Below are positions 1-11,640 of a stretch of 64,000 nucleotides of DNA, piece by piece (positions within the stretch are counted from its first letter, which is position 1; each line of letters begins with the position of its first letter). Source of the stretch: Nematopogon swammerdamellus. Taxonomy: Eukaryota; Arthropoda; Insecta; Lepidoptera; Adelidae. The position numbers were made by a program, and so were the translations under genes. Location: assembly GCA_946902875.1 (NCBI GenBank), contig OX336338.1, positions 10,407,971 through 10,471,970 on the forward strand, in the 5' to 3' direction. The notes below the pieces were generated by a model. The model was not told the origin of the DNA, searched no databases, and worked only from the letters and a program-made list of their open reading frames with translations.

Positions 1-651
1 GAACTCTGCAAAAAGTTATCTGCTAACAAGAAAATATACTCTTATAACGCGCGATGTTTCTATTCAAGAATCAAGTATTGTATTTGCACATTGATACAAT
101 ATTTACATGTACCGAAATTACGAGAAATATCCTATTTTACTTGCATATTTTTTTATTGTTTCTTCTAATCAAAATATTAATTACCTACCTATTTATTATA
201 TTTGAAAATGAGACAAAAGAACTCACTGGCCCGACGTAGATGATCATAAAAGCATCAAACATGTTCCAAAATAGGTTAGTAAGAGTTGTGAAAAGTCTTG
301 CCTCGACTGACTACACTCGTAGCTATTCTGGGCAAGAAATTAGACCTAGAACTCTAACCAATAACAGCCTGCTGCTCTTTTGTGAAATGTATGCGTATGT
401 TGCATGTTGTAAAGCGAATTGTTGACGACGCGCAGATGGAGCGAGCTCGCAGACAGCATCCAGGCTCCAGGCTAGCTCCAGCTACTGGAGAACTAAATGT
501 AATGCCCTCACTCCCCACCGCAGGTAACTAGTGGAGAGCGTTCACCTGGTGCCAACTCTCTGCCAACTCGATGCTAATGCGCTGCGTCACGCTCTGCGAC
601 TCTACCTGTCAACTTGACCTCACTTAATAGTGTGCAATCGACGACCAATGA
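1..651. other. Upstream or intronic AT-rich sequence, nothing recognised
   Basis: The short open frames here have no coding character. The region may be intron or upstream sequence of the gene at 1075. No signal-peptide exon with a phase-2 donor could be identified with confidence. Confidence 0.5.
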
Positions 652-748
652 GGCGCGGTGATCGCTAGAAGTCGGCGGCGGCGGCGCCCGCACCGCCCCG
701 CACCACTCACCGGTGGAAAGCAGCTCGACTTCGAGCGATCACCGCGCC
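652..748. repeat. 23-bp inverted repeat around a CGG-rich spacer
   Basis: The arms at 652-674 and 726-748 match at 22 of 23 bases when one is reverse-complemented. They begin GGCGCGGTGATCGCT and end AGCGATCACCGCGCC. The 51-bp spacer is GC-rich. It marks the start of the CpG-rich stretch (about 652-1000) in front of the large exon and could be part of a promoter. Confidence 0.6.
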
Positions 749-828
749 GATATGCTGAGCGAGCATGCGAACTCTAATTCTAATAATCTAATCTATAATC
801 AGCTTGACATAATGCGCGAGTGTGAACG

Positions 829-1074
829 ATGTCCGCCCAGAAAATGTAAGTGAACATAATAGAGGTAGCGCGGTGGAGACGGCGGCGCCGGCGGCAGCGG
901 CGCCCGGAGACGTCGCCGCGCGCCGTCGCCTCCGCCGCCGCCGCGGCGCCGCCGTAGAGAACGAAAGTCGCTCGCTAACGGATTCGCCGGAGTCGACAAA
1001 AAACGGCTAATTACCACGCACGACACCTTGCACACGACGATGTCCTCGCCATTCTTTCCTTTCTCTTGTTTCAG
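829..1074 (+). other. Candidate short first exon (829-845) and GC-rich intron (846-1074)
   Basis: A consensus donor GTAAGT at 846 lies 229 bp before the acceptor of the large exon. An ATG at 829 gives five codons plus two bases (MSAQK + AT), which joins in frame with the 1075 exon (AT|G AAA AAG ATC). An in-frame TGA lies just upstream at 823. The product would have no signal peptide, unlike the related gene at 16.3 kb, so this may be chance or an alternative start. The supposed intron is very GC/CGG-rich, which would also fit a promoter or 5' UTR. Confidence 0.22.
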
Positions 1075-3517
1075 GAAAAAGATCCGCATACACATACCGC
1101 AGAAGGTGAAGCACATCCACCACCACAAGAAGATTTACATAACGAATCACTCGGCGTCTTCGCAGTACGCGCCGGCCTACTTACCGACAGCCGAGGCGCT
1201 GTCGTTACCGACGGCTGTGGCGCTGCCCACAGTGGCCGGTCTCGTTCCGTTGAAGCCGGTGCCCCTTTTTGAGGAGCGCCGCTCGCGACACCTGCAAGGC
1301 GTCTCACCGGACGCGTCGTCGCTGGTACCGATGTACCGCGCGCGAGGTTTCTATGGACCCGCGCCCACATGGGAGAGTCACGACTTTGACCTGGTTCCTC
1401 CGCCGGGACCTTCCGGTCCTACAGCCCCCGCCATCCCGTCTGCCTTCTCGGCACCGTCCGGACCAGCAGCATCACCTTCGGCCAAACGCATAAAGATAAT
1501 CAAGGTGGAGCCTTCGCGAAAAAAGAAGATCGTCAGAAAGAAGAAACCGAAACGCATTATCATTCATAACACGCACAACGAGGAAGATGAGCATCCGGTT
1601 TCGAGCTTCCACGAGCAGTTCTATGCTGACCTTGAGGGAGCTGGAACTATTCGCAAAATCAAGAAGCCAAAGCGTGTCGAGAAAATTATCGACGGTGACA
1701 CCGAGCACATTCATACGTACAGCGAGGAGCACATTCACAAGATCGTGTTCGACGACCACCCAAAGCTTGCAGGGCTGGCCGGTATTGATCCGTCCGGTGG
1801 CGGAGTGACAGCGCTTGCCTCCAACAATCCGCTTCTTCCCCTCAAGAACGCTCAAGCGCTACTCTCACTCGAGCCCTCGCTCAACAATAACGTGGTAACC
1901 GGCTACGGTGGCGGGGGTAACCTCTTCTCTGATCTCGGCTCCGTGGGTTCTCTGGGCACCTCAGGCACTTTAGAGTATTCCCACTATAACCCACGGGAGG
2001 TAACACACGATCATGTATTCCACGATCACGGTGAAATACCACCAAACATTGATCTCTCTAAAGAGCACCTTGGATTTCCACCAAAATCGTCTTACTCTAG
2101 TCAAGGGCTCAACGTGAATGGGGCAGCAGGGCAGCGTGGAAAACCACGCCAGAAAAATAGATGGGTTCCTCAAAACAACAAACCTTTAAGACCTCATCTC
2201 CCTTCTCCTAGCGAATTTTCGTACTACGAAAACATGTACTCGGCTCCCTCGCCCTCGTTAGCGTCTATTCCGTTGAGGAGACCTACGAGACCTCAGTTCC
2301 AGAGACCCAGACTCAATGACGAAAGCTCTTTGCACACAGATATTTCATACGACGATTACCAACCGATACCTTCTTTTAGACCAAGAGATAAGACGAAATT
2401 GAAGAACCACGGCTCACCATCCTCTTATCATGGACATGAGCACAAACCACACGGCTACCGCCCGCATCATTCAAACTCCGATGTTCCTTTCTCGACATCG
2501 TCGACGGTCTTCCACGACATCCCACATAAGCCTCCTCGACAAAACTTCTCCGGAGTTAGAGAATCGCCTATATCGAGTCTGGCTAACTTCAAAGATCCAT
2601 TCACTTCCTTCAAGGACATCTACTCGAACAACTTCGAATACGACGCATACGCATCTCCCTCCAACTCGAACTCCGAGGGTTCTTCTTGGCCGATCAAAGC
2701 CGGTAACGGCAGGAAAAAATCTATTTCTACTCAGAACATCAGCTTCGGCGGACAAGATCACAAGACGGTGGTCGACCACTTGGCAGACGTGTCGAACATA
2801 GACATGGTCGTCACCGATAAGCGAGGATCCCACATCATGACAGACGACAGTGTCGAGGATGACCAATCGCCAATGGACAGTGCGACGTCTGCGACCGACT
2901 ACACGATCACGGAGTTCTCTCCTGCGCACGACTACTACACATCTATGGCTTTGAAAGCATTCCACGACGAGCCGATGTCCGTCGCGGAGGCTTCCAACAC
3001 AAACTATCAGATCGTCGAAGCTCCGACGCCCCAGACGAACTCTGAGCAGCTCAGTTCACCGGCCACATCGACGCCGAGACCGCTACCGCCCGCCCTGCCG
3101 TATTTTCTTGACGATAGGTCGACTACGATCGGCACGACGAGTACACCGACATATTCTAGCGCTCACACCATGAAGATTCCAAAGAAACCCAATCAAAAAA
3201 GCAAGTTGACTATGGAGATGACTCAGCGGGTTAGGCACACGGTGTCTCCTTCGGCAGGCGGCATGAGTACCGTGCGGGAGTCCTCCAGCTACTCGAGGAG
3301 AGCTCCTCCGAGAACGAGTCAGACGTTGTCGCTGGAGCGCGATGGCGTGATGCAGCGGGCGGCGCGTGCTTATGAAAGGCCACAGGAGAAAGTGGTACAT
3401 ATCGGCGGCAACGGCGAGCAGAGCAGAGGGGCGGCAACAGACGTAGAGCTGCCAACCGCGCGCGGAAAGCTACGCTACGGCGACAAGCTGGACGGAGAAG
3501 CGTCGCGTTCCTTCTAG
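1075..3517 (+). CDS. Terminal exon of a long His/Lys-rich, low-complexity protein (likely secreted)
   Basis: The frame is open for about 813 codons and ends in TAG at 3515-3517. I start the exon at 1075 because a strong acceptor (CTTTCTCTTGTTTCAG) ends at 1074. The codons before it show no signal peptide, and the first base of the exon completes a codon, so the intron is phase 2. Seen in the protein: an N-terminal IRIHIP motif followed by KVKHIHHHKKIYI; a Pro/Ala-rich stretch; a very basic block at about residues 136-163; an EHIHTYSEEHIHKIVFDD block at about 210; a short Gly-rich patch at about 280; His-rich patches near 450; then a long Ser/Thr/Pro-rich tail. There is no catalytic domain and no transmembrane segment. 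The composition suggests an extracellular or cuticle-associated disordered protein, but that is inference. The start codon and any signal peptide lie upstream and are unresolved. The N-terminal motif and intron phase match the glycine-rich gene at 14.4-16.4 kb. I do not recognise a named orthologue. Confidence 0.8.
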
Positions 3518-3750
3518 AGTGTGTGGTCAGGAACAGTGGGGACTGCTAGATAAGTTGGCAAAGTGCACTGCGCCGCGCGTCGTCGTCGGCGCGAGGCGGA
3601 GCGACGAGGGCGCGGTGCCGCCGCCGCCGGCGGCGCCGAGAGGGGCGCTAGTGATAATAACACGACTTTTACGTTATTTATACTATGCTGTAAATATTGT
3701 TGTACGTTAATAATATTTTTACGAATGCCCTAAAGTTTGCATTTTGAGCG

Positions 3751-3783
3751 TTAAAAATCGAAGGTCTCATTTTCGATTTTTAA
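3751..3783 (+). promoter_or_regulatory. 12-bp perfect hairpin in the 3' UTR
   Basis: TTAAAAATCGAA (3751-3762) and its exact reverse complement (3772-3783) flank a 9-nt loop, about 235 nt after the stop codon and before the poly(A) signals. In the transcript this would form a stable stem. Its role is unknown. Confidence 0.5.
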
Positions 3784-3833
3784 TGACGAGCTTTGTATGA
3801 ATTGAATTAGTGGGCAAGTATCATATTTTGTTA

Positions 3834-3896
3834 AATAAATGCGAAAATTTGAGCTGGACCATTTGTTTTATTTTTTTGTAATTAAGACTAAATAAA
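3834..3896 (+). terminator. Poly(A) signals of the His/Lys-rich gene
   Basis: Two AATAAA hexamers at 3834-3839 and 3891-3896 lie 317 and 374 nt after the stop codon. U-rich sequence lies between them. They fit the cleavage and polyadenylation region of the gene ending at 3517. Confidence 0.55.
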
Positions 3897-4096
3897 GCTA
3901 AATTAATCAAAACATAATAATAATATTTTAAATTAAATTCAAATCATGAATTGGTTTACATAAAAACTGTTTAATTTACCCAGAATCCATGAAAATTTTT
4001 ATAACTATTTTCTTTCTTGAAATGTAGTATTTGTTATGAATCAGTCCCCCAAATTATATGCAGTAAATGCGGAATCACCATGAATAATAGGTTTAT

Positions 4097-4711
4097 ATAT
4101 CGTTGGTATACTGGTAAAACCCATTAAATGTAGACAGGAGAGTTTTGAGATAAATGGATTTGAAAGTTTAATGGCTCAAAAGTATTGGTAAAGATGTAAA
4201 TGTATAAGAAATGTGTCCATAGTTTTGTAGTATATCTAGTTAAGATATAATCAAAGATACAAATCCTCCTTAGAAGTTCAGTATTTTTGTAAAATTTCAT
4301 AAACCATAAAATGGAACTGTGCTTAATGGGTTTTACTTGTACACATATTTTTTTAAATACTGCCATATTCATGGTAAGTGAGCTTATAGGGTTTTGCTTG
4401 TATGGTATTTGGACTACGAGAGGACCTTCACTTAAATAATGTCAGTACATTTAAAATACTTTAAAGGCTTCTTACGGAACCAAATTTATAAAATATTTCA
4501 TTAAATGGTTTTAATTGGTTTGACTTGCGTATTCTAAGAAAAACTATAGAGATTACCTGGTATTTACACAACCTAACTTCAAAACTAAACGTCGTATCAA
4601 TAAACGGGTTTTACCAGAAGAAAGAGCATGAAAAAATATGTAGAACTGCATTATTAACTCATTTTACCTAAAAATGGCATTTAACGGGTTTTACTAGTAT
4701 ACCGACGATAT
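4097..4711. mobile_element. MITE-like element with ~34-bp terminal inverted repeats and internal GGGTTTTAC repeats
   Basis: The left end (4097-4130) and right end (4678-4711) are near-perfect inverted copies built on GGTATACTRGTAAAACCC. The core AAYGGGTTTTACT recurs inside at about 4324, 4390, 4510 (degenerate) and 4602. There is no coding capacity. A TA dinucleotide bounds both ends, which would fit a Tc1/mariner-type target site but is weak evidence in AT-rich DNA. Confidence 0.6.
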
Positions 4712-5574
4712 TTTAAAATTTCTCGTTTTCACTTTCGACCTAACTACTCAACTCTTAAGAATAATATATTTGTTGTTACTACAAGCGTCCAAGTAAAGCC
4801 CTTTTTTTTAATCTCTTCAGAATTGGGCCAGCAGTTTTTAAGTAATGCGTGCAGGAATGAACCGACAAAAAACATATTATTTCGAAAATGACATATATTA
4901 TTTAAGAGACAGGTTTATTACGAGTACCTATGCGAAGTGCATTTTTACTAAGTAGGTATACAAACCATGTGGTTAATAAAACTATATAATATATCCATGC
5001 GTGCATCATTTTGCATGCTTGCACACAATAGTGTTTTGTTCAAGAGGCCGTCGACATCTAGATGAAACAGATAATGAGGCGAGTAATGAGGTTTAGACCG
5101 GTAGGTAGGTAGGCTGTACATATTTTGCACGCATAGTTTTACAGTGCGTTTGTAATGCTAACATAAGTTAGCATAATATAAATGTAATAATCCCAATATA
5201 AATGCATGTATTAATTATACATAATATTGAGGAAGGTATTAGTCACGCACGGTACGACAGTTATTGCTAAATTTACATTCGAATAATACTTCACGTTTAC
5301 TTTAGCGTTAATAAAACATAATTGGTTGAAGGAAATTCCTATTTATTAGTCGTAAGTATTTACTTTCCTAATTTATTCACATACACGGAATGAAGTAAAC
5401 TAATAATATAGGTATTTGAATTCAAATAAAATCATTATTATAAATTCATATGAGGGATTATTTAGTAATGTATTAAACAGCAAAATATTTACAAATATAT
5501 ACAAAGAAACTTAAAGTGAAAATAAACTAAATAAAGATAAACTAATATAAATTGAAACTGAAATAATATTAAGG
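4712..5574. other. AT-rich intergenic sequence
   Basis: No gene, structured repeat or RNA was recognised. Open frames are short and of random composition. Confidence 0.4.
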
Positions 5575-6190
5575 TACAAATATGTCTTCCGGATCTAGCG
5601 TCTCCCCAGCGGTACCCACCACACCATACCAGCACGCTGGCTGCGATGACGGAGATGAGCCTCGGCACGTGGGCCACCAGACTTGTGAACAAGCATATCT
5701 ACAAGCTTGTCGACGAACTCTTTTGATTCTGGTGCCCCTGCACCGAGGGTCTCGAATGCGAACACCACGAAAACATAGGCACAGGCAACGCAGCCGTATT
5801 TACGCCTCTTGTTGGCGGCGGCAGTAGTCCCTGCAGCCCCGGCTGAACGGGAGCAGAGTGGAGTGGAATGTGGGTCGGTGGTAGCGTATCGACGCATGTT
5901 ACGTTCCACACGGGCGCCTTTCCCCGTTGCTACGGAACCAGCCCGTCAGGTCTCTGGCCGTCAGACTGGCTGATTTCTTGTGGCTCCAGTGAGCTAGGGA
6001 AGTCTGCTGTAGCCAGTGCTTTCTTTAGGATATGGTTCAAGGCAGTGTGGCGAGAGAAATGACCAGCACTTCTTACGCAAGATAGCCCGTGGTGGGCCAA
6101 GGGCCCAACGCATTGATCCTGGCGCCGAAAACGCACTCGTGGGGATGGCAAAGATCAGCACCGACGCGAAGACCTACTACGGACTCTGTC
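5575..6190 (-). pseudogene. Degenerate retroelement fragment (conserved C-terminal domain of a LINE-like polyprotein)
   Basis: On the minus strand two frames carry successive parts of one domain. About 6151-5930 reads HHGLSCVRSAG, SRHTALN, LEPQEISQSDGQRPDG. About 5911-5595 reads NVTCVDTLPPTH in one frame, then SAGAAGTTAAANKRRKYG and FAFETLGAGAPESKEFVDKL in another. The same order (DGKRPD, WDAT..DTLAPSH, RSKY, VAFAVETLGPWS, AIQRGNAAS) occurs at 42.6-43.1 kb. The switch of frame shows at least one frameshift, and the far end is scrambled. I recall this domain from lepidopteran non-LTR retroelement proteins, but I am not sure of the clade. Confidence 0.6.
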
Positions 6191-6249
6191 CAACCATGAT
6201 CCACATTGTCTTGAAATGTTCCAAGTATATACTAGTGGTGACGTAGGTA

Positions 6250-8860
6250 CATAAAAAAATAAATTAAAAATTTTAATAATTGTGTAGCGTCAATCAATTG
6301 ACTAATTAATTAGTCAATATATTACCTAGGTATTTATTGTCTCAAATATTTTGAATAATTTCTTTCTAACCATGAACAATAAAGTTTACGCATGGAGTTG
6401 GCTGCTTCCATTACATTGTCGCATCGTACATACATACATACATAGCAATTTTCTTTAAAATTTTACAGACTGAACTACAAAATCATGTCAGAGTCGACTG
6501 AGGTGGTCGTCTCGTAACTTGGTGCGTTTTTAATGTAATGCCTTATTTTTTAATGGCATAATGATACCTTGATTGATATGCTTTATACCACAGTTAATAC
6601 CTAATTCACAAATTAACATTAGAATTTAATCTTTGTTAGGTAATTTTCTTTACCATAAAACAATTATTTACCAGCGCCATCTAACGAACATTAAGTAAAT
6701 CAACACTCTTGCAACTAGCCGTATTGCTTGAAAGGCAAACGGTTGCTGACTCTACCTGATAGATGGCGCTACAAAATTTGTCTAATTATTATAAAAAGTA
6801 AAAATAAAATAACTTTAAAGATAAATAAATGTAATATGTTTAGAAAAAATTGATGTAATTGAAAAAAAAGTTGAAATAATGTGTGCTACGTTTATCCATG
6901 ACCTTGTAAATTCACGGAATAGGTATAATAGGGGCACAGAGGTGAGCTATAATATCGTAGATATAAACAGCATATTTATTTTATTGAACAAGTTTTATTT
7001 TCTAGTAACAACAAAATATGCTGTCATAACTTCAATATCAACTTCTTCCGATATTATCGCCCACTGATCATTGTACCTATTATAATAAAACATTTTTCTA
7101 TTCTTTCTCTGTGTATGTGATAAGTATGTTATTTTCTTTTCTTTTTATCTACCACCTACTCTCTTACCTGTGTGTGTGGTTGCTGCTCCTCATTATAATC
7201 GTAATTTGCTGTTTCGTATGCTGTGTACTTGCCTTTGCCTTTTTCTCTCATGATTTCTTTTCTGTTTGGGTTTTAAGGTTGTTAAACTGTTAAGGTTTAT
7301 TGTTACTAGTTTTTAAATAAGTAAAATTGTAACGTCCCTCTATAATCTTCTTTGTGAAAAACGCTGCTGGGCATGTATTTATTCTTTGTTATTATGTTTG
7401 CTATTGTTTTTTATTGTATGTACGTGTCTGTTTGTTTTTCCAAAATAAATAAAATAAAAAATAAAAAAAAATGATTGAAATATTTTTTCAACAAAGATTT
7501 AAATCTTTGCTTTTCAATAAATTTAAAATAAAAAACCTATACTAAATTACTTATAATAATGTACCTAAACAACATAAAGGAGACGGGGATGTTTGGGCCC
7601 GATTGCAATAAAATGAGGAATGGTTAAAAAAAAGGTTATATTTTTCTTTATCAAACTGTAAAATATCAACCCAATTATTAATCTAGAAAATGAGAAATCT
7701 TAAAAGAAAGGGTTAAAAAAACGATTACGATTAAATTAAATATCTATTAATGTAGATACATGATTTTAAACATTTAAAAATAAAAACGCTAGCACTAAAT
7801 GAATAACTCAATTAAAGTAATTAAATCCATTAAAATTAACATTTTACTATTTAAAAAAATTAAACATTCACAATGGTAAAAAGGACGCTAGTATCCATAT
7901 TATAGTCTGTGTTAAAAGGAAATAATTTATAAAGAAGAAGAGCCGTCATATCTGTCACTTCTATTTTCATTTCATAATATTTGCAAAACGTAAATAACTA
8001 GAATTCTGAAAAAGTTTCGATATTATATTGCATTATTTTATTGAATAGAAGTGAATCTATAGAAGTGAATTTTGAGTGAGTAATAGTTGCTGCGCCTATG
8101 TTATGTCTATAATTAGTTAACCTAACTTTTACAAAATCTCTAAAAACTCTCAGATTGCCAAAATCTGCTGAACTTTCAGTGAAGATTTAATAATATTTAG
8201 GCTATTAATTGACACCATTTTCATCTTTTTACAATCGGGCCCAAGATTGTATGAAAGCGTATCCGTCTCCTTTTCTTTATTAAAACCTAATCAATTTTGG
8301 GCCGGGTAACCCGGGCCAAAATCTCAGGTAAAACCCGGGCCGGGTTTTCCCAAGCTTAGGCTCTACGTTCGTTCCAGATGTAGAGTCCCTTCCGAGGAGC
8401 GTGTTTCCGACGTGTGCTGCGAAATTAGACGCGTACGCTTTTCGTACTTAGGTCTACTACAGTCCCTTGGAGGTGTAAATAAAAGCTCAAGTTTCTAAGC
8501 CAACACACAATATAAATATACGGCCATTTAAATCACTCGCAAATCAAATCAAAACGTATAGGAGTACCCTATATCTAGTATCCTGTTGACCTAGAATCAT
8601 GAAATTTTGAAAATCCGAAAACTGTTAATATATTTTTTGTAATACTGTTGTAACTGTTGTAAATGTAATGTATAATGTTAACATATTTTTTTATGTGATA
8701 TAACTACAATCACATAAAAAAATATGTTTTTTTAATATTCTAATTACAAGAATATCTGACAATGAAACCACTGCTGTAATTTTTATTTAGGAGGTTTCAT
8801 GAAGTTTTAAAACTCAATAGGTATTTTGGTAAATACATAACACAAATACATATACTTACT
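6250..8860. other. AT-rich intergenic sequence, no gene found
   Basis: The sequence is long and AT-rich, with a poly-A-like AATAAA run near 7445-7470. Open frames such as 7111-7293 are hydrophobic only because of T-rich codons. There is a small GGCCCGGG-type palindromic cluster at about 8297-8350. Short repeats with AGATGGCGCT near 6675-6770 resemble transposon debris. Confidence 0.4.
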
Positions 8861-8861
8861 G

Positions 8862-8925
8862 TGTGGTGGTACGGAAACCTCGGTGCGCGAGTCCGACTCA
8901 CATTTGGCCGGTTTACGGACCTACC
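8862..8925 (-). repeat. Fragment of dispersed repeat family B (TTCCGTA / GTGCGAGT)
   Basis: Contains GGTACGGAAACCTCGGTGCGCGAGTCCGACTC followed by a CCGG-rich edge (given here in two overlapping parts: GGTACGGAAACCTCGG and GTGCGCGAGTCCGACTC). This matches the end of the family copies at 10160-10503 and 31838-32418. Confidence 0.6.
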
Positions 8926-8929
8926 TACT

Positions 8930-9660
8930 ACAGACTGTTTAACTAATAAAAAAAATATTGTATAAAAAGTCGGTTAAAACGTCACAACGATGAAAATGTA
9001 TACAAAATACATAAATAAGACTACTAAGGCATTCAATAAATTCCTTTTGATTGCCTATCCTTTGAATATAATTAAATAAAATTTGTTTTAAAATAAAATA
9101 TTTTAATTTGAATTTTATTAATAGGTTTATTGGAGAATAAGAGATTTAGGGTGGATTAGGGTTCCGCGCCAAAATCGTAAACGAACCCATAGGATGATTT
9201 AACTATGTCAGTTATAATTTTTTTTTTCATCACTGTTCAAGATGCATGCCAATGTCAATAGCAATGGCAATGGAAATGGCTTGAATTAACGATTTTTTTG
9301 TAATAGGTACCTCTAGATAAGTATTGTAACCTAGGTACCTAACTTGCTAGTAAGTAGTTGAATGTGGACCCGTCTAGTGCGGGCATGCATACACAAGTAC
9401 AAGTACGAACGAAAGTGAAGGGCGAGGAAAGGTCCGATTGCGAGTGTAGTTACGCAATCGAGAGACCATCAAACTGAGTTCGCCTGGATGGCCGGCCGGG
9501 TCAGAATTACACTTATATATATTTACGCTCTCTACAAGTTTAAATTTAGTCATCTCTACTTCTTATTAAAGGGAACGTCCGTCTGTATGTATTCATGTAT
9601 GTATGAGGTAAACTCCGGAATCACTGAATAGATTTTGATGCAGTTTGCACCAATCGTACC
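8930..9660. other. Intergenic sequence without recognised genes
   Basis: AT-rich. There is a short run of TCAATAGCAATGGCAATGG-type repeats near 9250, and repeat-like GTATGTATGAGGTAAACTCCG near 9600. No coding signal. Confidence 0.35.
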
Positions 9661-9970
9661 GTGTGGGGCCGGTACTTTAAAAGAATAGCCCCACTGCATC
9701 TCTCCCCGCGTAAAAGGTGACTAAGGGATATGACCCCCTTCTTATATTACTAGGTGGTAGGGTTTAACCCGCCCGGGTTGGTACCACCGCCCTTAATGAA
9801 AGGTCGGTCGAAACGGCTATGTAAATAGTTCATGTTTTCCGTCCAGTTCAGTGTAGCCGGCACGACCGAAGGGAAGCACTCACGTGGCACCAAGTTCACC
9901 CGGTGTTATGGGCTAACATCACACGGATGTTGTAGGTGATGTAGCCAAATGTGTCAGTTTCCATAAAAAA
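9661..9970 (+). mobile_element. SINE family C copy fused to a family A end
   Basis: From 9661 to about 9726 the sequence matches the terminal part of family A (GGGGCCGGTACTT, TAGCCCCACTGCAT, CTAAGGGATA). From about 9740 it runs into the body of SINE family C: GGTGGTAGGGTTTAACCC, GGTACCACCGC, ACGGCTATGTAAATAGTT, CATGTTTTCCGTCC, GATGTTGTAGGTGATGTAGCC, GTGTCAGTTTCCATAAAAAA. The A-rich tail is at the right end. The tRNA/5S-like head seen at 54.4 kb is absent, so this copy is 5'-truncated. Confidence 0.7.
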
Positions 9971-10159
9971 AATCTAAAGAGTAGTTCTTGAACCTCACTA
10001 TTGGTTATATACCATCAAGCTTAATAGCAACAGGGCCGAGCAGTATCAAAGAGAGTATATATAGTACCTACTATTATAAGCAATCTGTGGTATAGTATGA
10101 ACGGAATTTAGTGGAGGAGAGAGAGAGACAAAAAGGGGAGAGAGAAGCGATCGTTTATT

Positions 10160-10503
10160 AGGTTTCCGTATCCCGTACGGAAGCCTATTACTAAGCCTCC
10201 GCTGTCTGTCCGTCCGTCCGTCTGTCCGAGGGCTGTATCTCTTGAACCGTAATAGGTAGCCCGTTGAAATTTTCACAGAATATGTGTTACTATGGCGGAT
10301 ATAACAACAAATAAGAAAAATAAGAAAACGTTAAAAATTAAGGGGGGCTCCCATACAACAAACGTCCGAAAATTCGATTAGTCACACTACTGAATAATAG
10401 ATGGCGCCACAGGCTTTTATACATTGCATTGTTGGAAGACAAAAATAGGCGGATAATAGCGGATAGATACGGAAACCTCCGTGCGCGAGTAAAACTCGCA
10501 CTA
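10160..10503 (-). mobile_element. Dispersed repeat family B copy
   Basis: Runs from GTTTCCGTATCCCGTACGG to GCGAGTAAAACTCGCAC. It includes the CTGTCCGTCCGTCCGTCTG stretch, TCTTGAACCGTAATAGGTAGC, TATGGCGGATATAACAACAA, AAGGGGGGCTCCCATACAAC and TAGATGGCGCCACAGGC. The same blocks recur at 21073-21409, 21588-21868, 31838-32418 and 47125-47300. It is non-coding and probably a non-autonomous transposon. Confidence 0.7.
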
Positions 10504-10734
10504 ACAGATTTTATTATCATATTTGCGTTTTGCGTTTAAATCCGATTTGCTTTAAACCCGAGTCTGTAGCGAGCGAAGTAATAAAAAAAACATATTCAAG
10601 TTCTCTTTGGAGTAATTTTCATTATAGCGTAAGTAGCAATAAGCATTTATCTAAATGTAGGTGTAAAGTGAAAACTAAAAGTCTAAATACGCGTCACGGC
10701 ACGCATTCAGCTTATATCTCTACTATCGCTCTTG

Positions 10735-10985
10735 TTTTTTTTATGTCTTCTATATGGGTGGCTGAGTCAGAGGGGCCATCCATAGCACATGCTCCGACCA
10801 GCCAATATCACCTCCGAGAAGGTAGTGCAGGTACCATAACGGAGGCTTTCCCTTGGATTGCTGGCTATACCTACTGTACTAGAGGAGAACACAGCCGAGG
10901 CTGCTATGCGGCCATCCTACATCCAGTACGGTGGTACTAACCCAGCCGGCTACAATCTGTGCTAGAGCCACCTAGTGTTGACGTT
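10735..10985 (-). mobile_element. Dispersed repeat family D copy (retroelement tail)
   Basis: Matches the reverse complement of 34868-35062: GGTGGCTGAGTC, GCTCCGACCAGCCAATATCACC, CCGAGAAGGTAG, CAGCCGAGGCTGCTATGCGG, CAGTACGGTGGTACTAACCC. The copy at 10.8 kb lacks the A-rich tail. The open frame at 10530-10940 is a by-product. Confidence 0.65.
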
Positions 10986-10989
10986 GACG

Positions 10990-11640
10990 CTTGAGCTTTT
11001 CAAATGTTTTGGAATTCCTTAGGATCCTTTAATTTGACATACGAAAAACAGGCAAACAAATCGCAGTTTTGATAAGGTTTTATTTGACTTCACTTGTTAG
11101 TATGGGTCCAATCTTAAAACTGAATTTGAAACAAGTTCCGATTGGTCTGTAATTTTGCACAGGTTTTTGTTACTGGTGAGCGCTGATGTCTATTAGTGCA
11201 GGTGAGCTTTTCTCATACATCACTGTCGAAAAAACATTCATCGACCAAAGGAGCTACTTAAGCAAGTAAGCTCCTTTCAAGATGACTAGATAATGCTTGT
11301 GTTATATGGCTCTCCTTATCGTCTTATCCGCAAATACGCTAGTGATGAGCACTAGCGATGATTCATAACATGAGATGGCTTGTAATGCAATCTTTTTAAA
11401 TTATTCATGATGACAACTATTGCATGTGAAGGCACGCACATTTGTTAACAAGCTCATGGCGCTATGCCGATTCTAGCACTTACCTACATAGTTCGGTTGT
11501 GGTGACCAATCTAGTATTTAATAATCTAAGTATACCAGGGCACTCAGGAAGTTTTGCGAAAAAAGTTTTATTGTTCGAAAAAAGTTATATTTTGAAAACA
11601 ATTATTTACAAGTAAACATACGAACGCACAAATTTAAAAT
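10990..11640. other. Intergenic sequence
   Basis: No gene recognised. There is a small GAGCTACTTAAGCAAGTAAGCTCC hairpin near 11250-11274 (arms GGAGCTACTT / AAGTAAGCTCC). Some sequence near 11525-11760 may belong to the degraded 5' part of the mariner copy that follows. Confidence 0.35.

Noticed and set aside
346..396. SLLLFCEMYA frame ending at a GTATGT donor as the leader exon of the His/Lys-rich gene
   Set aside because: Phase 2 fits, but the hydrophobic core is too short and the acceptor is poor.
799..1128. Minus-strand 109-aa and plus-strand 62-aa frames in the CGG-rich block
   Set aside because: Composition is dictated by CGG/CCG repeats; no domain, and the region spans the acceptor at 1074.
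7111..7293. Small hydrophobic protein (FLFIYHLLSYLCVWLLLLII)
   Set aside because: T-rich sequence always gives such frames; no splice or regulatory context.
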